NCBI GenBank assembly: GCA_949298955.1
Contig: CASFYQ010000003.1
Location: forward strand, 1 to 64,000
DNA: 64,000 bases
Direction: 5' to 3'
From: an uncultured Bacteroidales bacterium
GTDB taxonomy: Bacteria; Bacteroidota; Bacteroidia; Bacteroidales; Barnesiellaceae
The position numbers were made by a program, and so were the translations under genes. The notes beneath the pieces are model-generated. The model did no database searches and was not told where the DNA came from. It worked only from the letters and a program-made list of their open reading frames with translations. Of the stretch, positions 17,024 through 26,790 are shown in pieces. Position 1 is the stretch's first letter, and each line of letters starts with the position of its first letter.

Positions 17024-18088
17024 ATGAAAAATTCCGCACCTGCCGATATAAGCATTATTACCACCTATCGCTGCCCCATGCAGTGCAAGATGTGTAATAT
17101 CTGGAAAAATCCTACCGATCCCCGGCAAGAGATTCGTCCCGAAGAATTGGAGATTTTGCCCCGAGTCAAGTTTATCAACATCACGGGGGGAGAGCCTTTT
17201 ATTCGGGAAGATTTGGACAAAATTATCGAGGTGGCGTTTCGTAAAGCGCCGCGGGTCGTTATCTCTACCTCGGGCTGGTTTGAAGACCGGGTTATCGAGT
17301 TGGCCCGTAAGTTCCCCAAGATAGGGATACGCATCAGCATCGAAGGACTGTCGCAGAAAAACGACGAGTTGCGCGGACGTCCCGGCGGTTTTGACAAAGG
17401 CCTTCGTACGCTCTTGAAATTGAGAGAGATGGGGGTGAAAGACATCGGCTTCGGTATCACCGTGTCGAACAACAATTCCGAGGATATGCTCTCGCTGTAT
17501 CGCCTCTCCAAGGCTCTCGATATGGAGTTTGCCACCGCCGCTTTCCATAATTCCTACTATTTTCATAAGGACGACAATGTCATCACCAATCGGGAGACCG
17601 TGTGTGCCAATTTTGCCCAACTCATCGAGATGCAGATGCGCGAAAAACACCCCAAGTCGTGGGCGCGGGCTTTTTTCAACATGGGGCTTATCAACTACAT
17701 CGAGGGAAACCGGCGCATGCTGCCTTGCGAGGCCGGTCTTATGAATTGCTTTATCGACCCCTATGGCGAGGTTTATCCCTGTAACGGGCTGGAATCCAAG
17801 TATTGGAAAGAGAGCATGGGTAATATTCGACAAGCCGGGTCGTTTGCCGAAATTTGGAACAGCGAGCAGGCACAGCGAGTGCGCGACCTGGTGCGTCGCT
17901 GCCCCAAAAACTGCTGGATGGTAGGCACGGTATCGCCCGTTATGAAAAAAATGGCTTATGTGCGTCACCCTATGGGGTGGATACTCAAAAACAAATTGCG
18001 TTCACTCCTGGGGAAACCCGTCTGCATCGACAAGAAATGGTACGATGTAGGACAGGATCCCCGACAAGGAAACCTCAATCGCTCGTAA
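17024..18088 (+). CDS. Radical SAM protein with SPASM/twitch-type C-terminus
   Basis: 354 residues from the ATG at 17024. The radical SAM cluster motif is CPMQCKMC near residue 17 (C-x3-C-x2-C), with GGEPFIRED as the SAM-binding motif. Further cysteines in the C-terminal region (LPCEAGLMNC, VYPCNG, RRCPKNC) fit an auxiliary Fe-S SPASM/twitch domain. Such proteins occur inside polysaccharide loci where they may modify a sugar or lipid carrier; the reaction here is unknown. It has its own promoter and is followed 25 bases later by a glycosyltransferase gene. Confidence 0.85.
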   Translation: MKNSAPADISIITTYRCPMQCKMCNIWKNPTDPRQEIRPEELEILPRVKFINITGGEPFIREDLDKIIEVAFRKAPRVVISTSGWFEDRVIELARKFPKIGIRISIEGLSQKNDELRGRPGGFDKGLRTLLKLREMGVKDIGFGITVSNNNSEDMLSLYRLSKALDMEFATAAFHNSYYFHKDDNVITNRETVCANFAQLIEMQMREKHPKSWARAFFNMGLINYIEGNRRMLPCEAGLMNCFIDPYGEVYPCNGLESKYWKESMGNIRQAGSFAEIWNSEQAQRVRDLVRRCPKNCWMVGTVSPVMKKMAYVRHPMGWILKNKLRSLLGKPVCIDKKWYDVGQDPRQGNLNRS

Positions 18089-18113
18089 TTCCATAGAAAG
18101 GAGGCTGTTGGCC

Positions 18114-19199
18114 ATGAAGATAGTCGTGACAGGTACTCGTGGAATCCCCGATATTCAAGGCGGGGTAGAGACCCATTGCGAGGAACTTTATCCCCGGCTG
18201 GCCGCTATGGGGCACGACGTTACGGTGGTGCGCCGTTCGTGCTATGTGACACCGCAGAACCGTGCCGAATCGTATAAAGGGGTTCGGCTCAAAGACATAT
18301 ATGCTCCCCGCAAGAAGAGTGTCGAAGCTATTGTCCATACCTTTCTCGCCATACTTTATGCCCGTCGGGTAAAAGCCGACGTGCTGCATATCCATGCAGT
18401 CGGGCCGGCGCTGCTCACCCCTTTTGCCCGCTTGCTGGGGTTGAAAGTGGTGATGACTCATCACGGACCCGATTACGACCGGCAAAAGTGGAACAAGGTG
18501 GCCAAAGCCGTGTTGCGTATGGGTGAGCGCATGGGGGCTTTGTTTGCCAACGAAATCATTGTCATATCGACCGTTATCGATGATATTTTGCGCCGAAAAT
18601 ATCATCGAGAGAACGCCCACCTGATATACAACGGGGTGAATATGCCTGTCCCCGCCGAGACTACCGGTTATATCCGGTCTCTGGGGCTGGAACCCCATAA
18701 ATATGTGTTGGCCGTAGGCCGCTTGGTCGAGGAGAAGGGGTTCGACCTGCTTGTCAAGGCCTTTGACAGCATTCCCCACGAAGGTTGCAAGCTGGTGATA
18801 GCCGGCGACGCCGACCACGAAGATCGTTACTCGACCACATTGAAACAACTCGCACGCGAGCGCGGGGTGGTACTCACCGGTTTTGTGCGGGGAGCCAGGC
18901 TGAACGAGCTTTTCTCACATGCCCGGCTGTTTGTCTTGCCCTCGTTCCACGAGGGATTACCTATCGTGTTGCTCGAAGCGCTGAGCTATTGCCTGCCTGT
19001 GCTGGTGAGCGATATTCCCGCCAACCGCCTCTCTTGTCTCCCGGCCGATGCATTCTTTGCCACGGGCGACATTCGCTCGCTCCAAGAGTGTCTCGCCCGT
19101 AAGTTGGCGCAAGCCGATAGCCGTTGCCGCTACGACCTCTCTCCCTATAACTGGGACTATATTGCCACTCAGGTCGAAGCCGTGTATCGTGGACTCTGA
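18114..19199 (+). CDS. Glycosyltransferase, GT4 with DUF1972-type N-terminus
   Basis: 361 residues from the ATG at 18114; a TTG two codons earlier (18108) is possible. The start KIVVTGTRGIPDIQGGVETH is the DUF1972 signature of rhamnosyl/glucosyltransferase-like proteins. The C-terminal domain has LAVGRLVEEKGFDLLVKAF, VIAGDADHED and E-x7-E as EGLPIVLLE. An AAAGGAGG sequence at 18097-18104 looks like a true Shine-Dalgarno site nine bases before the ATG, unusual for this phylum and supporting 18114. Last sugar transferase of the locus. Confidence 0.9.
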   Translation: MKIVVTGTRGIPDIQGGVETHCEELYPRLAAMGHDVTVVRRSCYVTPQNRAESYKGVRLKDIYAPRKKSVEAIVHTFLAILYARRVKADVLHIHAVGPALLTPFARLLGLKVVMTHHGPDYDRQKWNKVAKAVLRMGERMGALFANEIIVISTVIDDILRRKYHRENAHLIYNGVNMPVPAETTGYIRSLGLEPHKYVLAVGRLVEEKGFDLLVKAFDSIPHEGCKLVIAGDADHEDRYSTTLKQLARERGVVLTGFVRGARLNELFSHARLFVLPSFHEGLPIVLLEALSYCLPVLVSDIPANRLSCLPADAFFATGDIRSLQECLARKLAQADSRCRYDLSPYNWDYIATQVEAVYRGL

Positions 19200-19326
19200 A
19201 TCCCTCTGTAAAGAAAAGAATTGTATCGTGGTAAAAAGTTTTTCCGGGAGCGAACCATCTCGGGTCTGTTTTGTTTTTGAGTTATAACAATCATGTTATC
19301 ACCAAACAACCAAAAACAGAACGATT

Positions 19327-19962
19327 ATGAAAAAACTAATCCCGATTCTTTTTGTCGTAGCAGCAATTACTGCATGCCAAAAAGAGCCCAGCCTCTCCGA
19401 GCTGGATGACGATTATGTGGTGTTTACCGATTATGACAAATCGGCCAGCTTCGGCGACTATCTCACCTATTACATGCCCGATAGCGTCCTGCTTATTACC
19501 GATAGCGAAAAAGCCACTTACTGGACCAACGATGAGGCTGACTATATCCTCGAAACCTTTGCCGAGAATATGGCCGCCCGAGGGTTCATGCCGGCAGATT
19601 CCAAGGAAGATGCCGACTTGGGTTTGCAGGTCAGCTATGTCGAGGATGTGCGTTACTTTATCAACTATCCCAACAATAACTGGTGGTGGGGGTATCCCGG
19701 CTATTGGGGCCCGGGTTACTGGGGCCCTTATTGGAGCTACTGGTACTATCCTTATCCCGTGGTGTATAGTTACAGTGTCAATTCATTTCTGACCGAGCTG
19801 GTCGACTTGACCGACCAAACCGGTACAAGCAAACGGCTTCCCGTGCTTTGGAGTTCCTATATGGCCGGTTTGCAGAGCAGCTCGCCCCGGGTAAACCAAA
19901 ATCTGGTGATTCGAGCCATCGACCAGGCTTTTGTTCAGTCGCCATATTTGACCCGTCAATAA
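19327..19962 (+). CDS. DUF4136 lipoprotein
   Basis: 211 residues. The lipoprotein signal ends in AAITAC with Cys at 17. The DUF4136 body has YVVFTDYDKSASFGDYLTYY near 28 and ADYILETFAENMAARGF near 77, typical of this exported family. It contains a striking Trp/Tyr/Gly/Pro segment around 117-147 (repeats of GYWGP) that replaces the usual Gly-rich loop. DUF4136 proteins are outer-membrane or periplasmic lipoproteins of unknown function. It is 40 bases upstream of the barrel gene at 20003, probably in one operon. Confidence 0.85.
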   Translation: MKKLIPILFVVAAITACQKEPSLSELDDDYVVFTDYDKSASFGDYLTYYMPDSVLLITDSEKATYWTNDEADYILETFAENMAARGFMPADSKEDADLGLQVSYVEDVRYFINYPNNNWWWGYPGYWGPGYWGPYWSYWYYPYPVVYSYSVNSFLTELVDLTDQTGTSKRLPVLWSSYMAGLQSSSPRVNQNLVIRAIDQAFVQSPYLTRQ

Positions 19963-20002
19963 CGAAACTACCCATTTTGCATATCCAATAAAAAATCGAA
20001 TT

Positions 20003-20632
20003 ATGAAAACTATTAAACAAATATCGTTATGGGTGGTAGCTGCTGCTTTTATGGCAGTCGTGCCGACCCGGGGAAACGCGCAAGCCGTTTCGAGAACCTA
20101 TTTCAATGTCGATTGGCAGTTCAATGCTCCCATGGGAGATAGCTATGCCGACAAGGCGAGCGGGTGGGGTATGAACTTTGAAGGTGGATACTATGTGATG
20201 CCGCAGCTGGCTATCGGGGCTTATATCGCCTATCATACCAACAACAAGTATATCGATCGCCAGACTTTGGCATTGAGTTCAAGTTCGGCCCTCACAACCG
20301 ACCAGCAGCACTCGCTGTTTCAGTTGCCTTTTGGCGCTTTGGCCAAGTATCGCTTCACGACCGGTGGCGTGTTCGAGCCTTATATGACGGTGAAGATGGG
20401 AGCCAATTACAGCCGTATGTCTTCCTATATGCAGGCTTGGGAGCTCTATCACGACACGTGGGGATTTGCCGTTTCGCCCGAGATAGGAATCTCGATATTC
20501 CCCAGTCCCAACTACCGCTATGGATTGCACCTGGCCATGTATTACAACTATACTACCAATAAGAGCAAGGTGCTGACCTATGAACTCGATGGGCGCAATA
20601 ACCTGGGTTTCAGGGTAGGGGTTTCATTCTGA
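20003..20632 (+). CDS. Outer-membrane beta-barrel protein
   Basis: 209 residues. Signal peptide MKTIKQISLWVVAAAFMAVVPTRGNA with cleavage before QAVS. The mature part alternates amphipathic strands with aromatic ends (GMNFEGGYYVMPQLAIGAYI, FGALAKYRFTTGGVFEPYM), ending in RNNLGFRVGVSF, a C-terminal Phe typical of barrels assembled by BAM. This is an eight-strand-sized porin-like barrel; substrate unknown. It follows the DUF4136 lipoprotein and is closed by a terminator. Confidence 0.82.
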   Translation: MKTIKQISLWVVAAAFMAVVPTRGNAQAVSRTYFNVDWQFNAPMGDSYADKASGWGMNFEGGYYVMPQLAIGAYIAYHTNNKYIDRQTLALSSSSALTTDQQHSLFQLPFGALAKYRFTTGGVFEPYMTVKMGANYSRMSSYMQAWELYHDTWGFAVSPEIGISIFPSPNYRYGLHLAMYYNYTTNKSKVLTYELDGRNNLGFRVGVSF

Positions 20633-20662
20633 CCGGGGGAATTTGTGAGCCTGACGAAATGA

Positions 20663-20711
20663 AGCGGGTGAAGAGAGTGCAAGGCCGGTGCATTTTCTTC
20701 TCCCGCTTTTT
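20663..20711 (+). terminator. Terminator after the beta-barrel gene
   Basis: AGCGGG-T-GAAGA at 20663-20674 pairs with TCTTC-T-CCCGCT at 20696-20707, with an inner TGCA pair, followed by TTTTT at 20707-20711. Confidence 0.75.
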
Positions 20712-20730
20712 GTTAAATAAAGAGTAGTCG

Positions 20731-20762
20731 ATTGGTGTGTAACCATATATGTATTATTTTTG
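20731..20762 (+). promoter_or_regulatory. Promoter of the Wzi-like gene
   Basis: ATTG at 20731-20734 (one off TTTG), 20 bases, TATTTTTG at 20755-20762. It leaves a leader of about 75 bases before the ATG at 20844. Confidence 0.6.
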
Positions 20763-20843
20763 CATTCGGCGGTAGGGCCAATCGACCGCAGGAGGTTGTG
20801 CCTCCGAGGCCTTTGTAGCAACAGTATTATAGAGAAAACATTC

Positions 20844-22403
20844 ATGATGAATCGTCGTTTCAGGAGTGTGCTGGTCGCTGTACTTGCATTGTCGGGACTA
20901 TCATTCTCCTCTTTTGCTCAATATTCGATGGATTATGCCGTGTCGATGGCCGGTAATGCGGGTAGCGGCACATTTGCTCCCTATTATTTTTCGGCCAACA
21001 AGCATGGGCTGGTGACTCATAGCAAGAGCGGGTATCTGCGGGCTGCTCTCTCGCGCGGCATCGAGATGGACAAGCGCTTTTCCTACGAGTTTGGTGTCGA
21101 CCTGGTGGGGCTTCTCTCATCGACCTCGCCGGTAACCTATTACGATGCCGAGAACGGGATTTCCGAACGTCGCCCCCGGGTGTCTTCCTTCCTCATACAG
21201 CAGTTGTATGCCGGTATCAAGTACCGTATGATTTTCATATCGGCAGGAAGTCGCGAACTTACCGACCCGGTAGTCAATTTCGAGTTGAGTTCCGGCGGCC
21301 TGATCTGGTCGGGTAATGCTCGTCCCATACCGCAAGTGCAAGCCGGATTTATCGATTTTGTCGATATTCCCTTTACCAATGGCTGGGTGCAAATCAAGGG
21401 CGATATAGCCTATGGCAAGTTCATGGACGACGATTTTTACCGGGAACACTATAACTATTATAATCAGTATATCACCACCGGAGCCTTGTATCACCATAAG
21501 TCTATTTCGTTTCGCTCCAACCCCGACAAGCCTTTTGTCGTGACCATCGGTGCCGAGTTGGCTGCCCAGTTTGGCGGCACCAAGCGTTATTATGAGAAAG
21601 GAGTATTGGTCGATTCGCTTACGACCAAGAGTCCTACGCGCTTCAAGGATTTCTTGCAGGTGCTTGTTCCTACCTCGGGCGATAGCGAGACCAATGTGGG
21701 CGACCAAGCCTACTATTATGGAAACCATGTAGGGCAGTGGAATCTCTCGGCACAATATACGTTTAAGGACCGGTCGTCCATAAGGGGGTATTTCGAGTGG
21801 TACTACGACGATGCCTCGGGCATGGGCAAGCTCAATGGCTGGGACGGCCTGTGGGGTATCGAGTACAAGAGCGGTCGGAAAAACTGGCTCTCCGACGTGG
21901 TGCTGGAGTATATCGACTTTACCAACCAGGGAGGCCCTCTCAACTGGTGCCCTACCGATCATGAAAATCCGGCATTGACCACTCAGGCGACCGGGTTTGA
22001 CAACTATTATAACAACTATTTTTATAATGGTTGGGTGCACTATGGCCTTTCCAACGGTACCCCTATGGCCAAGTCGTTGCTATACAACACCGATGGATAT
22101 ATGAAATACAAGCACAATCGCATGCGGGCCGTGCATTTGGGTGCGATGGGCTATATTGCCCGGGAGTGGCGGTATAAGCTATTGGCCTCGTATCGTACCT
22201 CGTGGGGGAGCCTGGATCTTCCGCTGGCCGATACGGAGCACGATTTCTCGGGATTGATCGAGTGTCACTACACTCCCGCGAAACTCCCGGGTTGGGATTT
22301 TTCCCTCGCGTTGACAGGCGATTTGGGTGAGTTGTATGGCAACAACTGGGGAGTTTCTATCGGTATCAAGAAGCGTGGAATTTTAACGATTGGAAGAAGA
22401 TGA
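20844..22403 (+). CDS. Wzi-like capsule assembly outer-membrane protein
   Basis: 519 residues from the ATG at 20844 (a second ATG follows at once). The signal peptide ends in SGLSFSSFAQ. The mature protein has the Wzi pattern: early GTFAPYYFSANKHGLV, then alternating barrel strands (YAGIKYRMIFISAGSRELTD, YNNYFYNGWVHYGLSNG) and a C-terminal VSIGIKKRGI. Wzi proteins are 18-stranded outer-membrane lectins that help anchor capsule to the cell surface. It lies downstream of the exopolysaccharide locus with its own promoter and overlaps the next gene as ATGA. Confidence 0.85.
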   Translation: MMNRRFRSVLVAVLALSGLSFSSFAQYSMDYAVSMAGNAGSGTFAPYYFSANKHGLVTHSKSGYLRAALSRGIEMDKRFSYEFGVDLVGLLSSTSPVTYYDAENGISERRPRVSSFLIQQLYAGIKYRMIFISAGSRELTDPVVNFELSSGGLIWSGNARPIPQVQAGFIDFVDIPFTNGWVQIKGDIAYGKFMDDDFYREHYNYYNQYITTGALYHHKSISFRSNPDKPFVVTIGAELAAQFGGTKRYYEKGVLVDSLTTKSPTRFKDFLQVLVPTSGDSETNVGDQAYYYGNHVGQWNLSAQYTFKDRSSIRGYFEWYYDDASGMGKLNGWDGLWGIEYKSGRKNWLSDVVLEYIDFTNQGGPLNWCPTDHENPALTTQATGFDNYYNNYFYNGWVHYGLSNGTPMAKSLLYNTDGYMKYKHNRMRAVHLGAMGYIAREWRYKLLASYRTSWGSLDLPLADTEHDFSGLIECHYTPAKLPGWDFSLALTGDLGELYGNNWGVSIGIKKRGILTIGRR

Positions 22404-22837
22404 AAGGAAAAATGATTATACGTCGCATGTGGTTGGTTCTGTTGCTGGGAGTGGCTATAACCTCCTGTACACAGAACGATGGATATATAGGACCTATTTT
22501 CGGGAAATGGCAACTGATCGAGATGTGGGAGGACGGGACCATGACTCCCCACGACAGCATTTACTACAATTTCCAGACCAGCGTCATACAGATTCAGTTG
22601 GTTCATCGCAATGGAATCGAGGGTTGGTCGGATAAATATTATGGCTCGTTTGTGAAAGAGAACGATGAATTAAGATTTAATATTACAGAACCTAAACCGT
22701 CAAAACTGCCGGAAGTCTTTAAACTGGAGCCGATGGGCAAGGAGCATGTAAACGTATTTCACATCGAAACGCTCAACTCGTCGCGAATGGTGCTTACGCG
22801 AGGAGACAACGAGTGTTTTGTCTTCCGTAAATTTTGA
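22400..22837 (+). CDS. Lipocalin-like lipoprotein
   Basis: 145 residues; ATGs at 22400 and 22412 are both possible, the first overlapping the Wzi-like stop. The lipoprotein signal ends in GVAITSC. The body starts with GKWQLIEMWEDG and a run of beta strands ending in LTRGDNECFVFRKF, the form of the small lipocalin-like domains common in Bacteroidales. Likely periplasmic or surface; ligand unknown. Translationally coupled to the Wzi-like gene, hinting at a shared envelope role. Confidence 0.75.
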   Translation: MKGKMIIRRMWLVLLLGVAITSCTQNDGYIGPIFGKWQLIEMWEDGTMTPHDSIYYNFQTSVIQIQLVHRNGIEGWSDKYYGSFVKENDELRFNITEPKPSKLPEVFKLEPMGKEHVNVFHIETLNSSRMVLTRGDNECFVFRKF

Positions 22838-22839
22838 GG

Positions 22840-23409
22840 TTACAGATAGCGTATTTCGCGGTTCTCGGTATCATCGGGGAGCTGCTCGGGATAGATTTTG
22901 ACAAATCCCGAGCGGGGATCGAACAAGTCTTCCAGGTTCTTGGCTTTGTTGCCCGAGAATAAAATCCCCATCAGGTCGGGGGTTAACCGGGCCGAAAAGC
23001 GCTCGGGCTTGAACAGAATGGCACCTGTGAGCCGGCGTTTGTACAACCACACGAAACAGGTGCGAGCCTCCACGCCCCGGCTCAGATAGCCTACGACAGT
23101 CCCTACGGGAATCTCGCTTCGTACGGTCGATTCCAGCTTGACGATGCGGTGGGTGAAAATCTCGGAGAATCTCACATCTTTGAATCGCTCGATCGACACC
23201 CGTTCGCCGGTTTCGGTCATAAGCCATATCCCCTCCCAGTTGTCGATAGGGGCGGTGTCGAAATAGTGGCGGGCACTTGCTTCGCTGTAATTCTCGAGTA
23301 TGAAACTGCGATAGGGTGGTTTGCTGTCATAGCGGCACTCTTCGTCGGTTATCGACGAAGAGGAGAATACAATCCCCAGAGTAATCAGAATCCAGGCTGC
23401 CGGTTTCAT
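22840..23409 (-). CDS. Exported protein of unknown function
   Basis: 189 residues with an N-terminal signal (MKPAAWILITLGIVFSSSS). The remainder is mixed beta/alpha with two motifs I cannot assign (YFDTAPIDNWEGIWLMTETG and ESTVRSEIPVGTVVGYLSRG). The segment NWEGIWLMTETGERVSIE could be a small beta-barrel start. Its ATG overlaps the stop of the upstream DUF3078 gene (ATGA), so the two are one operon. Convergent with the lipocalin-like gene with only two bases between the stops. Confidence 0.7.
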   Translation of the reverse strand: MKPAAWILITLGIVFSSSSITDEECRYDSKPPYRSFILENYSEASARHYFDTAPIDNWEGIWLMTETGERVSIERFKDVRFSEIFTHRIVKLESTVRSEIPVGTVVGYLSRGVEARTCFVWLYKRRLTGAILFKPERFSARLTPDLMGILFSGNKAKNLEDLFDPRSGFVKIYPEQLPDDTENREIRYL

Positions 23410-24890
23410 CAGAATTTGTAGTTAAACCCGAAACTGAACAACTCTTTCAACTGGAAATGCCCCAGATCTTTATTCAAGGCGAGGGCATCGTCGTAGCGCA
23501 GATGGACGAACAGCCGCGTAGAGAAGAAACGGTTGAGGATAAAGTCGAACGTGTTTTCCCAATCGCCCTGCACGTGCTCATAGTTGGTAAAGTAGAACAG
23601 CCGGCACGACCACACCATGTTGTGGTAGAACTCCCATTTGATGCGACCTTCGAAGGACGAACCGTATTGGCTCATGCTTTTTCCCGACTTGATACCGAAG
23701 CTGGTGGGATCCATATCGTTGTCGATGACGAATTGCAGATTGTAGGAGAGGGGCGAGAGCGATATCGAGGTCTCGAACTTTTTCTTGTCGTTCTTATACT
23801 GGTACGACATACCTAAACCCAAATTCAACTCGGCCGGCGACAGAAACGCGGCGGTTTTGGTGGTGGTATTGGTGGCATGGCTGGTAAAGAACTGGGTTTT
23901 GAAATTCAGGGTTGCCGTGTAGTACCATTGGTTGTAGGCTTTGAGACCGAATTTCGAGTTGATTTGGAACAAGTCTTCGCTTATCCTCACCGAGCGCAAA
24001 GTGTCTTCGGGAGCACTGTTGATGTTCAGCCTCCATTGTATCAGATTCTCAAACAGGATACGCTGCTCTTTCGGGTCGTTGTATTTGATGGAGAATTGCT
24101 GGTCGCTCAGCAGGTTCACGTTGCTGGTTCCTCCCTGGTACCAGTTCTCCGAGACAAATACTTGCGAGAATTGTACCGCCGACTGGAAATTGACAATCCA
24201 CCGTTTCAACTTGATATTCTCCTTGCCCACGTCGTTTTTGATAATCAGCGGTTTCTCTTTAATCGAGAGAATATGTTTTACCGGGTCGTTTTCAATCATA
24301 TACTGCTTGGGCACTTCGGGCAGATTGTCGAGGTTGTAGTGGATTAGTTTCGGGTAATTGACAATCACGTAGTTCTGAGCCATTTCCCGGGTTTTTTCAT
24401 ATTGATTCATCTTTTGCAGCCATCCGTCGTTTACGGTGAGAGTCTTGGATTTGAACGGATTTGTGTCGGGCTTGGGTAGATGTTGCAACGGAGTGGACAT
24501 TTGCTCTTCGAATATGATGGGCATGAATAGCGGATTGACGGGAATCTCGTTGGAGCCTTGTGCCGCCTTGATGCTGTCGGCATATTCGAGCAGGCGCAAC
24601 ATCTTGATTACCGGCAGCATCTGCTCGGTCGAATCGGTCTCCATCAGCAAGAGTAGCTTTTGGTCGGCCTCTTGCTGGTATCGGGCCGAGTCGATGGCCG
24701 TGAGCGGCAGGGCCGGGGAGATGGCGGTTGTGTCGGGGATAACGATTGGCGCAGGGGTGGTTTGAACTGTCAGGGCACTATCGGGCCGAGTCGCGGCAGT
24801 GCTGTCGGCCGGGGCGGTTACGACCGCAGCGCGCGAGGTTATGGAGAATATACCGATGGCAATAAGGATAGAGGTGATGCGTGAACCCAT
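23409..24890 (-). CDS. DUF3078 exported/outer-membrane protein
   Basis: 493 residues from the ATG at 24890, which gives a signal peptide (MGSRITSILIAIGIFSITSRA); the open frame runs 40 codons further upstream but crosses the promoter. An Asp/Thr/Pro-rich linker follows, then a DUF3078 region with FVSENWYQGGTSNVNLLSDQ and barrel-like strands to the end (LKELFSFGFNYKF, terminal Phe). DUF3078 is a Bacteroidota family of probable outer-membrane barrels of unknown function. First gene of a two-gene operon. Confidence 0.85.
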   Translation of the reverse strand: MGSRITSILIAIGIFSITSRAAVVTAPADSTAATRPDSALTVQTTPAPIVIPDTTAISPALPLTAIDSARYQQEADQKLLLLMETDSTEQMLPVIKMLRLLEYADSIKAAQGSNEIPVNPLFMPIIFEEQMSTPLQHLPKPDTNPFKSKTLTVNDGWLQKMNQYEKTREMAQNYVIVNYPKLIHYNLDNLPEVPKQYMIENDPVKHILSIKEKPLIIKNDVGKENIKLKRWIVNFQSAVQFSQVFVSENWYQGGTSNVNLLSDQQFSIKYNDPKEQRILFENLIQWRLNINSAPEDTLRSVRISEDLFQINSKFGLKAYNQWYYTATLNFKTQFFTSHATNTTTKTAAFLSPAELNLGLGMSYQYKNDKKKFETSISLSPLSYNLQFVIDNDMDPTSFGIKSGKSMSQYGSSFEGRIKWEFYHNMVWSCRLFYFTNYEHVQGDWENTFDFILNRFFSTRLFVHLRYDDALALNKDLGHFQLKELFSFGFNYKF

Positions 24891-24976
24891 AAAGCAATAA
24901 ATATTTGTATTTTGCGATGGTCGTGCAATCGCGTTTGACAGTATCGAAAAAAAAATTCTTTTTTTACATTTTGATG

Positions 24977-24984
24977 CAAAGATA
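24977..24984 (-). promoter_or_regulatory. -7 element (TATCTTTG) for the DUF3078 operon
   Basis: The minus strand reads TATCTTTG about 87 bases upstream of the ATG at 24890. A TTTG lies 23 bases further upstream (25008-25011), slightly too far from ideal. Confidence 0.5.
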
Positions 24985-25141
24985 ATACAAAAAAGTGAGA
25001 TACTGAGCAAATCACGGAAATATGAATTTTGACGAGTTGGACTCTACCCCATGTGAAGACTTTGGGCTCTTGGAAATAATTCTGCTCGATATTATGCCGG
25101 TTTGTGGATTATTTTTTTTAATTTTGTGCCCCGTAGTGTAA

Positions 25142-26764
<1,623 letters not shown>

Positions 26765-26790
26765 ATTTTTAGTAATTTCAAAACCAAAGA

